Positions 18,256-26,810 are shown, counted from the stretch's first letter. The stretch is DNA of 64,000 nt from Stygiobacter sp043807765 (GCA_043807765.1 JAZDFQ010000073.1:116354-180353), one strand, 5' to 3'. Made by a program: numbers and translations. The notes: generated by a model from the sequence alone, not told the origin.

Positions 18256-20228
18256 AGAAATGCTATCATACAGTATATTATTAAGATTGCTAAAATCAAT
18301 GCTATGTAGTAACGTATATCTGTCTTACTTAAAAATTCAATTTTGGTAATTATGGACTTCAGCATATTATATAGCTTCATAATAACTTTCTTATCAATGA
18401 AGTCTTCCGAATGACTTTCAAACTTAGATTTCAAAGGGAATGCGGTTACAGATAATTCAACCTTTTTGCGATAAACTAAAACTGATTTGGGAATTGTGTT
18501 TAGCTCATCTGCAAAAGATGAAGCTGTGTATTGCATTCTGGGAGTTAACTCTTCGTATCCACAGCCCCAAGCCGCTGACATTCTTCTTCCATATTTCTTT
18601 TCCAGCTTCAGTTTTATTAAATAAAAACCAAGAATCAGAAGAGCAACTGCGCTAAATATTAAAGTAAAGTAGAGCCAATCAATATCCACTAAAGCAGAAG
18701 AAGAATTTCCGGTAATAAAACCGCTTGCAATAACTTTATTTACAACTCCAATAAACGGTTGCGGATAAAATCCGATTAAAACACATAGAAAGGATAATAT
18801 TCCAAGTGAGATATAATCATAAACTGAAGTTCGAAAATGTTTTACATCCTTTCGCGCACTACCTAAAAACATAACCGAATTTACTTTTGTAAAACATGCT
18901 ACTGCTAACCCGCCAACAAATGCTAAACCTACTACAAACATCAACATAATTATTGGATAATAGTTACTTAATTCATTTGCTGTTTTAAAAAACCCCATAT
19001 AAATAATAAACTCCGAAATGAAACCGTTGAATGGTGGTATTCCGCTAATTGCAACAGACCCAATTAAAAAAAGTAAAGCAATATATTTTGCTCTGTGAAC
19101 AAGCCCGCCCATCAATTCAATATTTCTTGTACCAAGGTTTTGATATACCACACCGCTTCCAATAAATAGGAGGCTTTTAAATATTGCGTGGTTCAATGTA
19201 TGCAAGAGCGCTCCTCCAAATCCCAAAACTTCAAGTGCAGGTAAATCATTTGCCGATCCAATAAATCCAATCCCTATTCCAATCCCAATGATTCCAATGT
19301 TTTCAACTGAGTGATAAGCCAGCAAACGTTTAATATCATGCTGTGCAAGTGCATACCATACCCCAAATATTGCACTTAACATACTAACGCAAAGCACTAA
19401 CCAACCACACCACTCTGGTACCGGTTTGATAAAAAGAAATATTCTGAGCATTCCGTAAATACCAGTTTTAAGAAGTACACCGGAAAGAAATGCACTTAAT
19501 ACGGTTGGTGCGATTGGATGAGCTTGCGGCAACCAAATATGAAAAGGCATCATACCTGCTTTAATTCCAAAAGCAATAAACGATAGAATGAAAATTACTG
19601 GGGCAACAAGTCCAATAGAAAATGAAAGATGGTAATCGCTGAAATACCAGCTTCCTGTAATATTATGAAGCAGAAAAAACATCACGTAAAGAATAAAAAG
19701 TAAAAGGTGCGATGCTGCGAAATAATAAAAACTTCCAATTTGTACTTCTTCTTTCTCTCTCTCTAAAATCATTGCAAGATAGGCGGATATACTCATCACT
19801 TCCCAGCTTACCAAAAATAAAATTGCATGATTTGCTATTACTATGAATTGAGTTGAGATTAAAAGTATTATATAAAATGCAACAAATGCTTTTATTGATC
19901 TTTTTTGTTCTATGTAATGCTGGAGATATGAGAGATTGTATATAGTTGTTGGAATAGCGACTAGCTGAATTATGAATATAAAGTAGAGACTCAGTCCATC
20001 CAATCGAATCCAATTATTAAAAATATTATTGGAAGGTATCTCAGCATAGGAAAAAAGTGCCGATGATAGAGTAGATATTAGTCCAATTGTCAGTCCAATA
20101 ATTAGAACTATGTTTGCCGCAAAAAGTGCTTTACTCTCATTCTTAATAAAAAGAAAACCAACAGCGAGTAATTGTATTGCAAACGCTGCAATAAATAAAT
20201 AGTTATCGGGATCAATCAATTCGTTCAT
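18246..20228 (-). CDS. Antiporter-like membrane subunit (HyfB/NuoL-like)
   Basis: 660 aa with about 15-16 transmembrane helices. The NuoL/HyfB core is clear: LVSWEVMSISAYLAMILE (TM5 Glu), FGIKAGMMPFHIWLPQAHP (TM7 Lys), and HDIKRLLAYHSVENIG (TM8 Lys). The C-terminal region has WGCGYEELTPRMQYTASSFA, the HyfB hallmark, then one more helix at the very end. With the HyfF-like gene it gives two antiporter-type channels. ATGA overlap with the HTH-EIIA gene upstream. Confidence 0.92.
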   Translation of the reverse strand: MNELIDPDNYLFIAAFAIQLLAVGFLFIKNESKALFAANIVLIIGLTIGLISTLSSALFSYAEIPSNNIFNNWIRLDGLSLYFIFIIQLVAIPTTIYNLSYLQHYIEQKRSIKAFVAFYIILLISTQFIVIANHAILFLVSWEVMSISAYLAMILEREKEEVQIGSFYYFAASHLLLFILYVMFFLLHNITGSWYFSDYHLSFSIGLVAPVIFILSFIAFGIKAGMMPFHIWLPQAHPIAPTVLSAFLSGVLLKTGIYGMLRIFLFIKPVPEWCGWLVLCVSMLSAIFGVWYALAQHDIKRLLAYHSVENIGIIGIGIGIGFIGSANDLPALEVLGFGGALLHTLNHAIFKSLLFIGSGVVYQNLGTRNIELMGGLVHRAKYIALLFLIGSVAISGIPPFNGFISEFIIYMGFFKTANELSNYYPIIMLMFVVGLAFVGGLAVACFTKVNSVMFLGSARKDVKHFRTSVYDYISLGILSFLCVLIGFYPQPFIGVVNKVIASGFITGNSSSALVDIDWLYFTLIFSAVALLILGFYLIKLKLEKKYGRRMSAAWGCGYEELTPRMQYTASSFADELNTIPKSVLVYRKKVELSVTAFPLKSKFESHSEDFIDKKVIMKLYNMLKSIITKIEFLSKTDIRYYIALILAILIIYCMIAFLWI

Positions 20229-20899
20229 TGAGCTCTGTTTCTCGTCCCCTCAATTTTCTTTATGATATCCAATATTTCTCTATGATTAAGTCGGTTCTCT
20301 AATGCAAATCGGAATGTTTCATTTGAAAGAAGAAAGCTTAAATGGGCAATCAAACTCAAGTGCTGCTTAATTGTTTGAGATATCAAAAGAATTATAGTAT
20401 GAACCGGTTTACCATCAATGGACTTCAAGTTGAGCGGGTTGATCGGGAAAAAGAAATTAATTAATGGTTTATTCTTACCAACCATTAACGGTACGCGGGG
20501 ATGTGGCAAACTTATTCCATTTCCAATTGCAGTACTCATCATTAATTCTCTGCTTTTCAATAGCTGAATAATAATTTCACTGTCAACATTTTTCTCAAAT
20601 TTTATTTGAGAAACCATTTGTTCAATGTAAGTAGATTCATTTAGTTCGCAGCCATAATGAAATGAATCCTTATCGAGCAGAGTATTTACTGTTTCAATAT
20701 GGAACTCAACTAATTTTTTGTGGCCGGAAACGTTAATCGGTCGGTTTTGCCCAAGAGCCCATTCAATAATTTGCTGCTTATTAAAAACAGTTTTATCATT
20801 TAGCAATTGAAATGGAATAGCTTTCTTATTTATTAACTGCTGTACTTCCTTTTCGGTAATTATCAACATGTGAGAAATATCTTTTGTATTAAGGTCCAA
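20225..20899 (-). CDS. HTH (excisionase-like) - PTS EIIA(Ntr)-like fusion protein
   Basis: 224 aa. Residues 8-55 resemble an excisionase/MerR-type helix-turn-helix (LIITEKEVQQLINKKAIPF, FNKQQIIEWALG). Residues about 70-220 match the PTS EIIA type-2/PtsN fold, with the phosphorylatable histidine in GISLPHPR (His133). No EIIB or EIIC sugar permease is nearby, so the role is probably regulatory: a PEP-derived phosphate on His133 could report carbon or nitrogen state to the membrane complex or the SulP permease. The frame starts at TTG (20899); an in-frame ATG is at 20869. It overlaps the hyfB-like gene and follows sulP by 27 bases. Confidence 0.82.
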   Translation of the reverse strand: MDLNTKDISHMLIITEKEVQQLINKKAIPFQLLNDKTVFNKQQIIEWALGQNRPINVSGHKKLVEFHIETVNTLLDKDSFHYGCELNESTYIEQMVSQIKFEKNVDSEIIIQLLKSRELMMSTAIGNGISLPHPRVPLMVGKNKPLINFFFPINPLNLKSIDGKPVHTIILLISQTIKQHLSLIAHLSFLLSNETFRFALENRLNHREILDIIKKIEGTRNRAQ

Positions 20900-20926
20900 C
20901 TCTATTTAATCCTTTATGTGTTATTA

Positions 20927-22663
20927 CTATTTCATTTCTCTCTTTACAGTAGGAACAAATTCTTGCGGTCGCCCCAATTTTGGTAAACCAAGTATTTCTC
21001 TTGCATGGTCCAAAGCGTCGTCAATGTTTCCATAAATATTCTCTTCTCCATATAAATCAAAAATTCCGGCTTGTGTCATTGCATACAATGGTTGGGTATG
21101 CACTCCCGAAAGAATCATATGAGTCTTGTTCTTCTTAGCATCATGATAAAAATCTTTTAATGTTTGCAATCCCGTAGCATCAACAGCGGGCACATTGCGC
21201 ATACGAATAATTCTGACTTTAGGTGGCTCTTCAACTGCCAGCATTTGATCCTTGAACTTCTTAGCAGCGCCAAAGAAGAAAGGTCCATTAATTTCGAATA
21301 CCTCAACTCCCGGCGGAATTTGTTTTTTATCAATTGCATTAGAGTCCGGTTGCTCTTCTTGATCTTCCAGTTCTCTTGTAATCACACTAACATTGGAAAC
21401 TTCGGCCATACGTTTCATAAACAATAACACTGCCAGTACCATCCCAATTTCAATCGCAACAGTCAAATCGAATATTACTGTTAAAAAAAATGTAGTTAAC
21501 AAAACCGCAACATCACTTGCCGGGCTTTTCAACAATGATTTGAATGAATGCCACTCACTCATATTATACGCAACAATAACAAGAATAGCCGCCAAAGTAG
21601 CCATCGGTATTAATTTCGCATAGCTACCAAAGAAAAGCATAATAAGTAGAAGTGTAAGTGCATGAATGATTCCCGCAATCGGTGTTCTTCCACCATTTTT
21701 AATATTTGTAGCTGTTCTGGCAATTGCGCCCGTTGCCGGTATTCCACCAAAAATAGGTGTTATAATATTTGCTAATCCTTGAGCAATCAACTCCATATTA
21801 CTTCTGTGTTTGCCTCCTATCATTCCATCGGCAACAACTGCTGAAAGAAGAGATTCAATAGCAGCAAGTAGTGCAATTACTGTAGCGGGACCAATTAAAT
21901 TTTTAATCACACTAAGGTTTATTTCAAAATATGTTGGCATTGGAATATTGGAAGGTATCTCACCATATTTACTTCCAATTGTATCTACTGGCAACTTGAA
22001 AACAATTACTAGGACAGTAGTTACAATTATTGCGATTAAAGAGCCGGGAATTCGGTGAGTAACCTTCGGCCAGAAAATCATTATGGATAAAGCTAGCAAT
22101 GCAATTCCCAATACATGAAAGTTCACTGTGGAAATTGCACCAAAGTAGGCAATCCATTTTTCATGGAATTCCGAGGGTACTTTTTGAATATGGAACCCAA
22201 AGAAATCCTTCATTTGTGTTGAAAAAATGAGCAAGGCAATTCCACTAGTAAAACCTACCACAACCGGATAAGGAATGAATTTTATTAATGAACCGAATTT
22301 GACTAGCCCCATTATTACTAAAATAACTCCGGCCATAATCGTTGCTATAGCAAGTCCGGTTGTACCATAGTTTTGAACAATTCCATAGACTATGATTATG
22401 AATGCACCGGTTGGCCCACCAATTTGAACACGGCTGCCGCCAAATGCAGAAATTATAAAACCTGCTATTATGGCCGTTATTATTCCTTTCTCCGGTGTAA
22501 CACCGCTTGCTATACCAAAAGCAATTGCTAATGGAAGTGCAACAATACCAACTATTACTCCGGCTGTTGCATCTGCAATAAACTGTTCTTTAGTATAATT
22601 TTTTAGTGTAGTAAACAATTTTGGTTTAATGATGGACATCTTATTCTCAGTCTTGTTGAGCAT
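20927..22663 (-). CDS. SulP family anion permease with STAS domain
   Basis: 578 aa: about 11-14 membrane helices (residues 25-420) followed by a cytosolic STAS domain (about 450-560, EVFEINGPFFFGAAKKF and VPAVDATGLQTL). Membrane motifs include ATAGVIVGIVALPLAIAFGIASG and GGTPATGAIARTATN-like GGIPATGAIARTATN. SulP proteins carry sulfate, bicarbonate, dicarboxylates or chloride; the substrate cannot be fixed from sequence. As first gene of the Ehr operon, it may use the ion gradient made by the complex or feed its substrate. An alternative start is the ATG at 22639, preceded by a GAG. Confidence 0.9.
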   Translation of the reverse strand: MLNKTENKMSIIKPKLFTTLKNYTKEQFIADATAGVIVGIVALPLAIAFGIASGVTPEKGIITAIIAGFIISAFGGSRVQIGGPTGAFIIIVYGIVQNYGTTGLAIATIMAGVILVIMGLVKFGSLIKFIPYPVVVGFTSGIALLIFSTQMKDFFGFHIQKVPSEFHEKWIAYFGAISTVNFHVLGIALLALSIMIFWPKVTHRIPGSLIAIIVTTVLVIVFKLPVDTIGSKYGEIPSNIPMPTYFEINLSVIKNLIGPATVIALLAAIESLLSAVVADGMIGGKHRSNMELIAQGLANIITPIFGGIPATGAIARTATNIKNGGRTPIAGIIHALTLLLIMLFFGSYAKLIPMATLAAILVIVAYNMSEWHSFKSLLKSPASDVAVLLTTFFLTVIFDLTVAIEIGMVLAVLLFMKRMAEVSNVSVITRELEDQEEQPDSNAIDKKQIPPGVEVFEINGPFFFGAAKKFKDQMLAVEEPPKVRIIRMRNVPAVDATGLQTLKDFYHDAKKNKTHMILSGVHTQPLYAMTQAGIFDLYGEENIYGNIDDALDHAREILGLPKLGRPQEFVPTVKREMK

Positions 22664-22760
22664 TTTCTTTAACGTAGTAGCAAAGATAACAAAAATTTAA
22701 TTTAGGGTTTTATTGGTCATAATTGAAAGGCACTTAGTTATTTGTCTGTAATACTTTAAA

Positions 22761-22793
22761 ACAACAAGGGGAAGTTTAACCTCCCCTTGTTGT
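22761..22793 (-). terminator. Intrinsic terminator, minus strand
   Basis: Perfect 12-base stem ACAACAAGGGGA/TCCCCTTGTTGT with a 9-base loop. Read on the minus strand it is followed by TTTT. It would end transcripts coming from the 69-aa gene side before the sulP promoter region. Confidence 0.75.
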
Positions 22794-23020
22794 AATCGAA
22801 GTGGATCCCCGCTTTCCTAATAAACAAATATTCTTTTTCCCGCCAGTGCAATGTTACAACAGAATTATCTGAATAGAATCAGTATAAGTACTATAAATAT
22901 TCATTGGATTTTGCACTGTTTTAGCATAAAAAACTGGAACCATAGCCTATAGCACCGTATGTGTGCTAATAATGGTAAGTCTACCAACGTCAAATCTTCC
23001 ATAATCAGAAAAATTATTGC

Positions 23021-23051
23021 TTGACAAGAAATAAAAAATCTCCTACTTTTG
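23021..23051 (+). promoter_or_regulatory. Promoter of the candidate small RNA
   Basis: TTGACA at 23021-23026 and TACTTTTG at 23044-23051, 20 bases between TTG and TA. The second box matches the Bacteroidetes -7 consensus TAnnTTTG exactly, and TTG fits the -33 element. Start of transcription would be about 23057. Confidence 0.55.
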
Positions 23052-23056
23052 ATCAG

Positions 23057-23126
23057 AGATTAATAGCAGCAATGTTATTATTCCTCTAGACCCAAGTGCT
23101 CCCCCCACACTTGGGTTTTTTATTTT
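23057..23126 (+). ncRNA. Candidate small RNA of about 70 nt with C-rich terminator loop
   Basis: Lies between a good promoter and a strong intrinsic terminator. The terminator stem is ACCCAAGTG/CACTTGGGT (23090-23098 and 23108-23116) with loop CTCCCCCCA, then TTTTTTATTTT. No ORF fits inside. A C-rich loop is the usual seed of small RNAs that pair with purine-rich ribosome sites (GGGGAG). The 5' end is predicted; the 3' end is set by the T-tract. No known RNA family was recognised. Confidence 0.5.
23090..23126 (+). terminator. Intrinsic terminator of the candidate small RNA
   Basis: Perfect 9-base stem with a 9-base C-rich loop, then a T-rich tail on the plus strand. Confidence 0.8.
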
Positions 23127-23280
23127 ATAGCTGATGCAAAAAACAAGGAATACCCTTTTCTGTGTTAGGCTCACGTTTTTGGGAAATAGCGTTCAGATGC
23201 ACACACAGCGATTCCCAATTAACGAAATAGAATTGTCGAACAGAAACAACCCGGTAAGGATTCTATCTAAAAATTTTTGT

Positions 23281-23490
23281 TTACTTGTGGATATTGCCTA
23301 TGCAATAGGTGCAAATTTCGTACTGCTGCTTTTTAGCCTCTGATAGCGAATTGAATGGAATATCGTTTCTGGCAAAGATAATATTATTAACAAGGCATAG
23401 AGATTTTTCATTGTCGAGATCATGAATCTCTAACTTGCGCTTGTTACCCAAATACTTCTCCCCTCTCATATTACCCGAATAAGTTCTCAT
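23281..23490 (-). CDS. 69-aa hypothetical protein with C-terminal CxxC
   Basis: ORF starting MRTYSGNMRGEKYLGN with a strong GGGAGGT ribosome site 6 bases before the ATG. The central IHDLDNEKSLCLVNNII and the C-terminal CTYCIGN look like a small cytosolic family with a cysteine pair, possibly metal-binding or redox-active, but I cannot name it. No signal peptide. A terminator at 22761-22793 lies downstream. An opposing ORF at 23134-23343 overlaps it and is rejected. Confidence 0.65.
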   Translation of the reverse strand: MRTYSGNMRGEKYLGNKRKLEIHDLDNEKSLCLVNNIIFARNDIPFNSLSEAKKQQYEICTYCIGNIHK

Positions 23491-23647
23491 TACTTACCTC
23501 CCAGCATAATTAAGCAAACAAAATGTTAGGTAAAAAATACTAAGGTAAGAGGTACTTGGCATCGGTATAAATACTATAAAAATTTGAGGAGGAGAATGGA
23601 AGGGAGAAATTTTAAAGGCGGATACGAGACTAATCTAAATAACCGCT

Positions 23648-24217
23648 CTAAAACTTCTCCACTTTTATGGGGAAATTCTTAGTGTTGATATTTACGAAGA
23701 TGAAGCCGATACCTAAGAATACTTGTGAAAAACTAGCTAGATAAAAACTTATATTGCCGTTGTCCAAATCTAAAAGGATAGCTGCATATTTTAGCAAACC
23801 GATTAATTGATAAAAAATTAACATGATTAGAAACAAGCTGAAGCTTCTTGTCTGGTTAACATGCTCAATAAGTTTGTAAACGAGTATAAAAAATATCAGA
23901 AGTGTAAAAATTAAACAGAGTAAATATAACCAGAATCTATTGTCGCCTAGAAAAAGAGATGTGGATAAAACCAATATAGATGTAGTTAATATCATTGGTA
24001 ATTTAAATCTGTTTGTTAAAGAGAAATTTTTCAGCAGTATAAAAGTTGGATAAAAATTTAGCGGCCATAAATGGAAACCCACATACAAAATACGCGAAAT
24101 TGGATCGCTCAAAGCGTTTAACAGAAAAAAATTAAAGTAACTTGTTTTATACTGTTTGATAGCAGCTAGTGCCCAAACCAGCATAGATGAATATAATAAT
24201 ATGTGTGTTAAAGTCAT
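23648..24217 (-). CDS. Six-helix integral membrane protein, unknown function
   Basis: 189 aa with about 6 hydrophobic helices separated by short loops, e.g. MTLTHILLYSSMLVWALAAI at the start and SLFLIMLIFYQLIGLLKYAAIL near 125-147. No conserved catalytic motif was recognised. It starts 6 bases after the lipoprotein gene ends, so the pair is co-transcribed. It lies downstream of a LuxR-type two-component system and may be one of its targets or a signalling partner; this is inference. Confidence 0.6.
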   Translation of the reverse strand: MTLTHILLYSSMLVWALAAIKQYKTSYFNFFLLNALSDPISRILYVGFHLWPLNFYPTFILLKNFSLTNRFKLPMILTTSILVLSTSLFLGDNRFWLYLLCLIFTLLIFFILVYKLIEHVNQTRSFSLFLIMLIFYQLIGLLKYAAILLDLDNGNISFYLASFSQVFLGIGFIFVNINTKNFPIKVEKF

Positions 24218-24223
24218 GTTGGT

Positions 24224-24685
24224 TTAATCGCAATTAGGTGGACAAGGTAGAACTTCCTCTAAAGTAAACATGTCTTTAGTAATAGAGAACACCTTAAGCC
24301 TTCTTTCAAAAAAAATCTCTGTGCCGGTACCAAGATTTAAAAGCTCGTTCACTTTGGATTTACTTGCTACGTAAACAACCTCAGAGGAGTTGATTGTTTT
24401 TCCGGCAGGGTATAAAACTTTGCGTCCGTCGCCTAAAATTACCAATTCCCCATTGTTAACTTTAAACATTACATACTTCTCTGTACGGGAAAGTATCAAG
24501 TCCAGTTCGCTCTTATTCATTTTAACCGATTCAATAACATTATTAAAAAGTTTGTTTGCTTCGGCTTTATCAAAAATAGTCCCTATGGTCTGAGTTCCCA
24601 TGCTTTTAGTTGCTATGGTTTGAGTGCCGCCGGTACAAGAGATAAGTACAGCTATAAACGAAAATAGAACAATAACTTTTTTCAT
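24224..24685 (-). CDS. Small lipoprotein, unknown function
   Basis: 153 aa. Signal peptide MKKVIVLFSFIAVLISC with the lipobox cysteine at position 17, so the mature protein is lipid-anchored. The segment GTQTIATKSMGTQTIGT near residues 20-36 is an imperfect internal repeat. The C-terminus holds the pair CPPNC. No known domain was recognised. Located between the response regulator and the six-helix membrane protein. Confidence 0.65.
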   Translation of the reverse strand: MKKVIVLFSFIAVLISCTGGTQTIATKSMGTQTIGTIFDKAEANKLFNNVIESVKMNKSELDLILSRTEKYVMFKVNNGELVILGDGRKVLYPAGKTINSSEVVYVASKSKVNELLNLGTGTEIFFERRLKVFSITKDMFTLEEVLPCPPNCD

Positions 24686-24844
24686 TTAGTCTCCTATAAA
24701 TTTTTATTGATGACACTCAAATATCGCATTTTAGAAGCACAGTTAATAACACAAAAGCATAATAAAGTTTTTTTGATGTAATTTTTTATTGCAAGTAAAG
24801 CGAGCAATAGACTTGAAGTCGTATTTGAGAATAGAAATGTAATG

Positions 24845-25525
24845 CTACGAAGGTTTTCCTTTATGTTTGGCTGCAAAGGATAATTCCATGGCATATTTAA
24901 TCAATTGCGGTAGAGTGTGCAGATTTAATTTACTCATTATAGTTGAACGGATTGAATCAACAGTTCTCTTTGATTTATTTGTAACGTTAGCAATTTCTTG
25001 ACTTGTTTTTCCATCGGCAATAAAAAGCAGTACATTCTTTTCAGTCGGGGTTAGGGTGGTTGATCGGGCTTCGGCTGAGTTGCTGTTCGATATTGTGGAA
25101 TATTTAGTGATTATTGCTTTAATCTCGGTTTCCGATTTGCCAAGGAAATACTTATCACCATTATAAACAGTCCTAATAGCGTGAACTAATTCATTCTTAA
25201 TTATTTCTTTTGGTATTAATCCATAAGCTTTAGCCTGCCATATTTTATAAAAATCCTCTTCCGAATTGTACATTGAGAGGAATAAAATTTTCGCCGCCTT
25301 ATCCCGTTTTAAGATTTCTTGTGCGGCTTCAATACCGTTTAAGTTTGGCATTTCCACATCGCTCAGAACCACATCAGGTAAAAAAATAAAATACTTGCTT
25401 ATCATACTTTTACCATCTTCGGCTTCAGCTACTACACAGATGTCGTCATACTTTTCTAAAATATCAACCAAGCCTTGTCTAAGAATTGTATGATCATCCG
25501 CTATTAAGAGTCTAATTTTACTCAC
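24845..25525 (-). CDS. NarL/LuxR-type response regulator
   Basis: 226 aa. Receiver at about 1-120 (IRLLIADDHTIL, phosphoacceptor in VLSDVEMPNLNG, LFLSMY), then a LuxR helix-turn-helix at about 155-215 (LTPTEKNVLLFIADGKTSQE, NVTNKSKRTVDSIRSTI). GTG start with GGTG upstream, inside the end of the kinase gene region; it starts 2 bases after the kinase stop. DNA-binding partner of the sensor kinase next door; targets unknown, the lipoprotein/membrane protein pair being the nearest candidates. Confidence 0.92.
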   Translation of the reverse strand: MSKIRLLIADDHTILRQGLVDILEKYDDICVVAEAEDGKSMISKYFIFLPDVVLSDVEMPNLNGIEAAQEILKRDKAAKILFLSMYNSEEDFYKIWQAKAYGLIPKEIIKNELVHAIRTVYNGDKYFLGKSETEIKAIITKYSTISNSNSAEARSTTLTPTEKNVLLFIADGKTSQEIANVTNKSKRTVDSIRSTIMSKLNLHTLPQLIKYAMELSFAAKHKGKPS

Positions 25526-25527
25526 AG

Positions 25528-26655
25528 TTAATCACCTCTTTTATAGAATTCAATAAATAGTGTAGTTCCTTCCTGCGGAAAGGAATTTACTTTTAAGTAA
25601 CCGCCCAGATTTTCAATTCTCTCCTTCATACTAAACAGACCGGTGCCGTAGTTCTTAAACTCTTTAGAACTGTAATACTCGCTTGGTATTCCAACTCCAT
25701 TATCCGAAACTACAACATTAATTTTGTCAACGTAATTTCCAATAAGAATAGAAAACTCTGTGGCTTTAGAATGTTTTATTATATTGTTCAAAGCTTCCTG
25801 TACAACTCTATAAATACAAAAACCTATTTTGGGCTCGGTTATAACATCCTCTCCAAAGAAATCAAAAGTTCCGGTTATATTAGAATTGACGGAAATAGTT
25901 TGCACTAAGTTTTGAACAGCAATTTTAAGCCGCTCATCATTGAATTCAAGCGGTCGTAAATTTTTGGAAATATCTCTGATTTTGTGATAAACGGAATCAA
26001 CATCTAATTCAATTTCGGAAGCGTGGTGTTTCTCCATGTTGGCAAGTTTTAATTTTACAAGTATTAGCAACTGACCGATATTATCATGTAATTCCGACGA
26101 TAAAGTTTTCTTTAGTTGTTCATTTTCCAAATCAAGTCTCTCTGCAAATGATTTTAGTCTGCTTTTGTAAGTCTCAAGAGTGTATTCGTAGTTTTTAATT
26201 TGAGTAATATCATGCATGTAAATATTCGTGAACTTGTTATCCAGCTGCGGTCTTACTAGTACAGAATAAATTCTTTCGCCAACATTTTCAATTGAAGGCA
26301 CTTCGCCAAAATTCGTTCGGTTCATTAAGTCCGGCAAAAGTTCATCTATGTTTTTCTTCTCGTTAACAATGTCCATGAAAATTTTTTTTGAAGCCTCATT
26401 AGTGTGAATTATCAATCCTTGCGAATCTATTCTAATAAGCGGATCAGGATCCATCTCGGCAAATAGAGCCATGAGTTCAGCTTTTTCCAGTAGGTATTTT
26501 TGCTGTTCGGTAACAAAACTCTTTTGCAGCGGGAATATTACTTTAATGAAAACGAGAATAACCGTGCCAATAACCAATACACTGATTATTATAGCTACGA
26601 AAAGAGGATTTTCGAAAGTGAAGAAAAACTTTGTGTAGGTATCTATATTGTTCAT
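25528..26655 (-). CDS. Sensor histidine kinase, NarX/DesK-type (HisKA_3)
   Basis: 375 aa. One N-terminal membrane helix (about 15-40), a PAS domain (about 60-165, ALFAEMDPDPLIRID), a coiled linker, then the HisKA_3 box SSELHDNIGQLLILVKLKLA with the phosphoacceptor histidine, and a HATPase with VSDNGVGIPSE and GTGLFSMKERIENLGG. The short periplasmic part suggests sensing in the membrane or cytoplasm through PAS. Pairs with the LuxR-type regulator 2 bases downstream. Confidence 0.9.
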   Translation of the reverse strand: MNNIDTYTKFFFTFENPLFVAIIISVLVIGTVILVFIKVIFPLQKSFVTEQQKYLLEKAELMALFAEMDPDPLIRIDSQGLIIHTNEASKKIFMDIVNEKKNIDELLPDLMNRTNFGEVPSIENVGERIYSVLVRPQLDNKFTNIYMHDITQIKNYEYTLETYKSRLKSFAERLDLENEQLKKTLSSELHDNIGQLLILVKLKLANMEKHHASEIELDVDSVYHKIRDISKNLRPLEFNDERLKIAVQNLVQTISVNSNITGTFDFFGEDVITEPKIGFCIYRVVQEALNNIIKHSKATEFSILIGNYVDKINVVVSDNGVGIPSEYYSSKEFKNYGTGLFSMKERIENLGGYLKVNSFPQEGTTLFIEFYKRGD

Positions 26656-26778
26656 TAGTTATGTGCTGCTAAAATGAAGTTACAAATCAAGTATAATTAT
26701 TGATAATAAAATATGCTTTTTTTGTTTTTGAAAAATGGTAAAAATTTACTACCATTTGTATGAATTTCGGCGCCGCAA

Positions 26779-26810
26779 CTGCCCGCAGCTTTGCATTGAC
26801 AAACGGGCAG
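26779..26810. repeat. GC-rich hairpin in an AT-rich upstream region
   Basis: CTGCCCG (26779-26785) and CGGGCAG (26804-26810) pair perfectly around an 18-base loop. A second inverted repeat AAATGGTA/TACCATTT is at 26733-26740 and 26750-26757. Both lie upstream of the sensor kinase gene and could be a leader structure or a palindromic repeat remnant. Confidence 0.4.

Larger units (their letters stand above)
22664..23280. other. Intergenic region with terminators and candidate small RNA
   Basis: 617 bases between sulP and the 69-aa gene. It contains a minus-strand terminator (22761-22793), a distant inverted repeat CAGTGCAA/TTGCACTG (22844-22851 and 22911-22918), and a promoter-terminator pair on the plus strand (23021-23126). 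A plus-strand ORF at 23134-23343 was not accepted. Confidence 0.6.

Noticed and set aside
12982..20228. Annotation as hydrogenase-4 or formate hydrogenlyase
   Set aside because: The large subunit lacks three of four [NiFe] cysteines, and no formate dehydrogenase or hydrogenase maturation gene is present in the window.
23134..23343. 69-aa plus-strand ORF MQKTRNTLFC...
   Set aside because: No ribosome site, it begins right after the small RNA terminator, and it overlaps the better supported minus-strand 69-aa gene.
24694..24894. 66-aa minus-strand ORF between the response regulator and lipoprotein
   Set aside because: Overlaps the end of the response regulator in another frame and shows no ribosome site or family.
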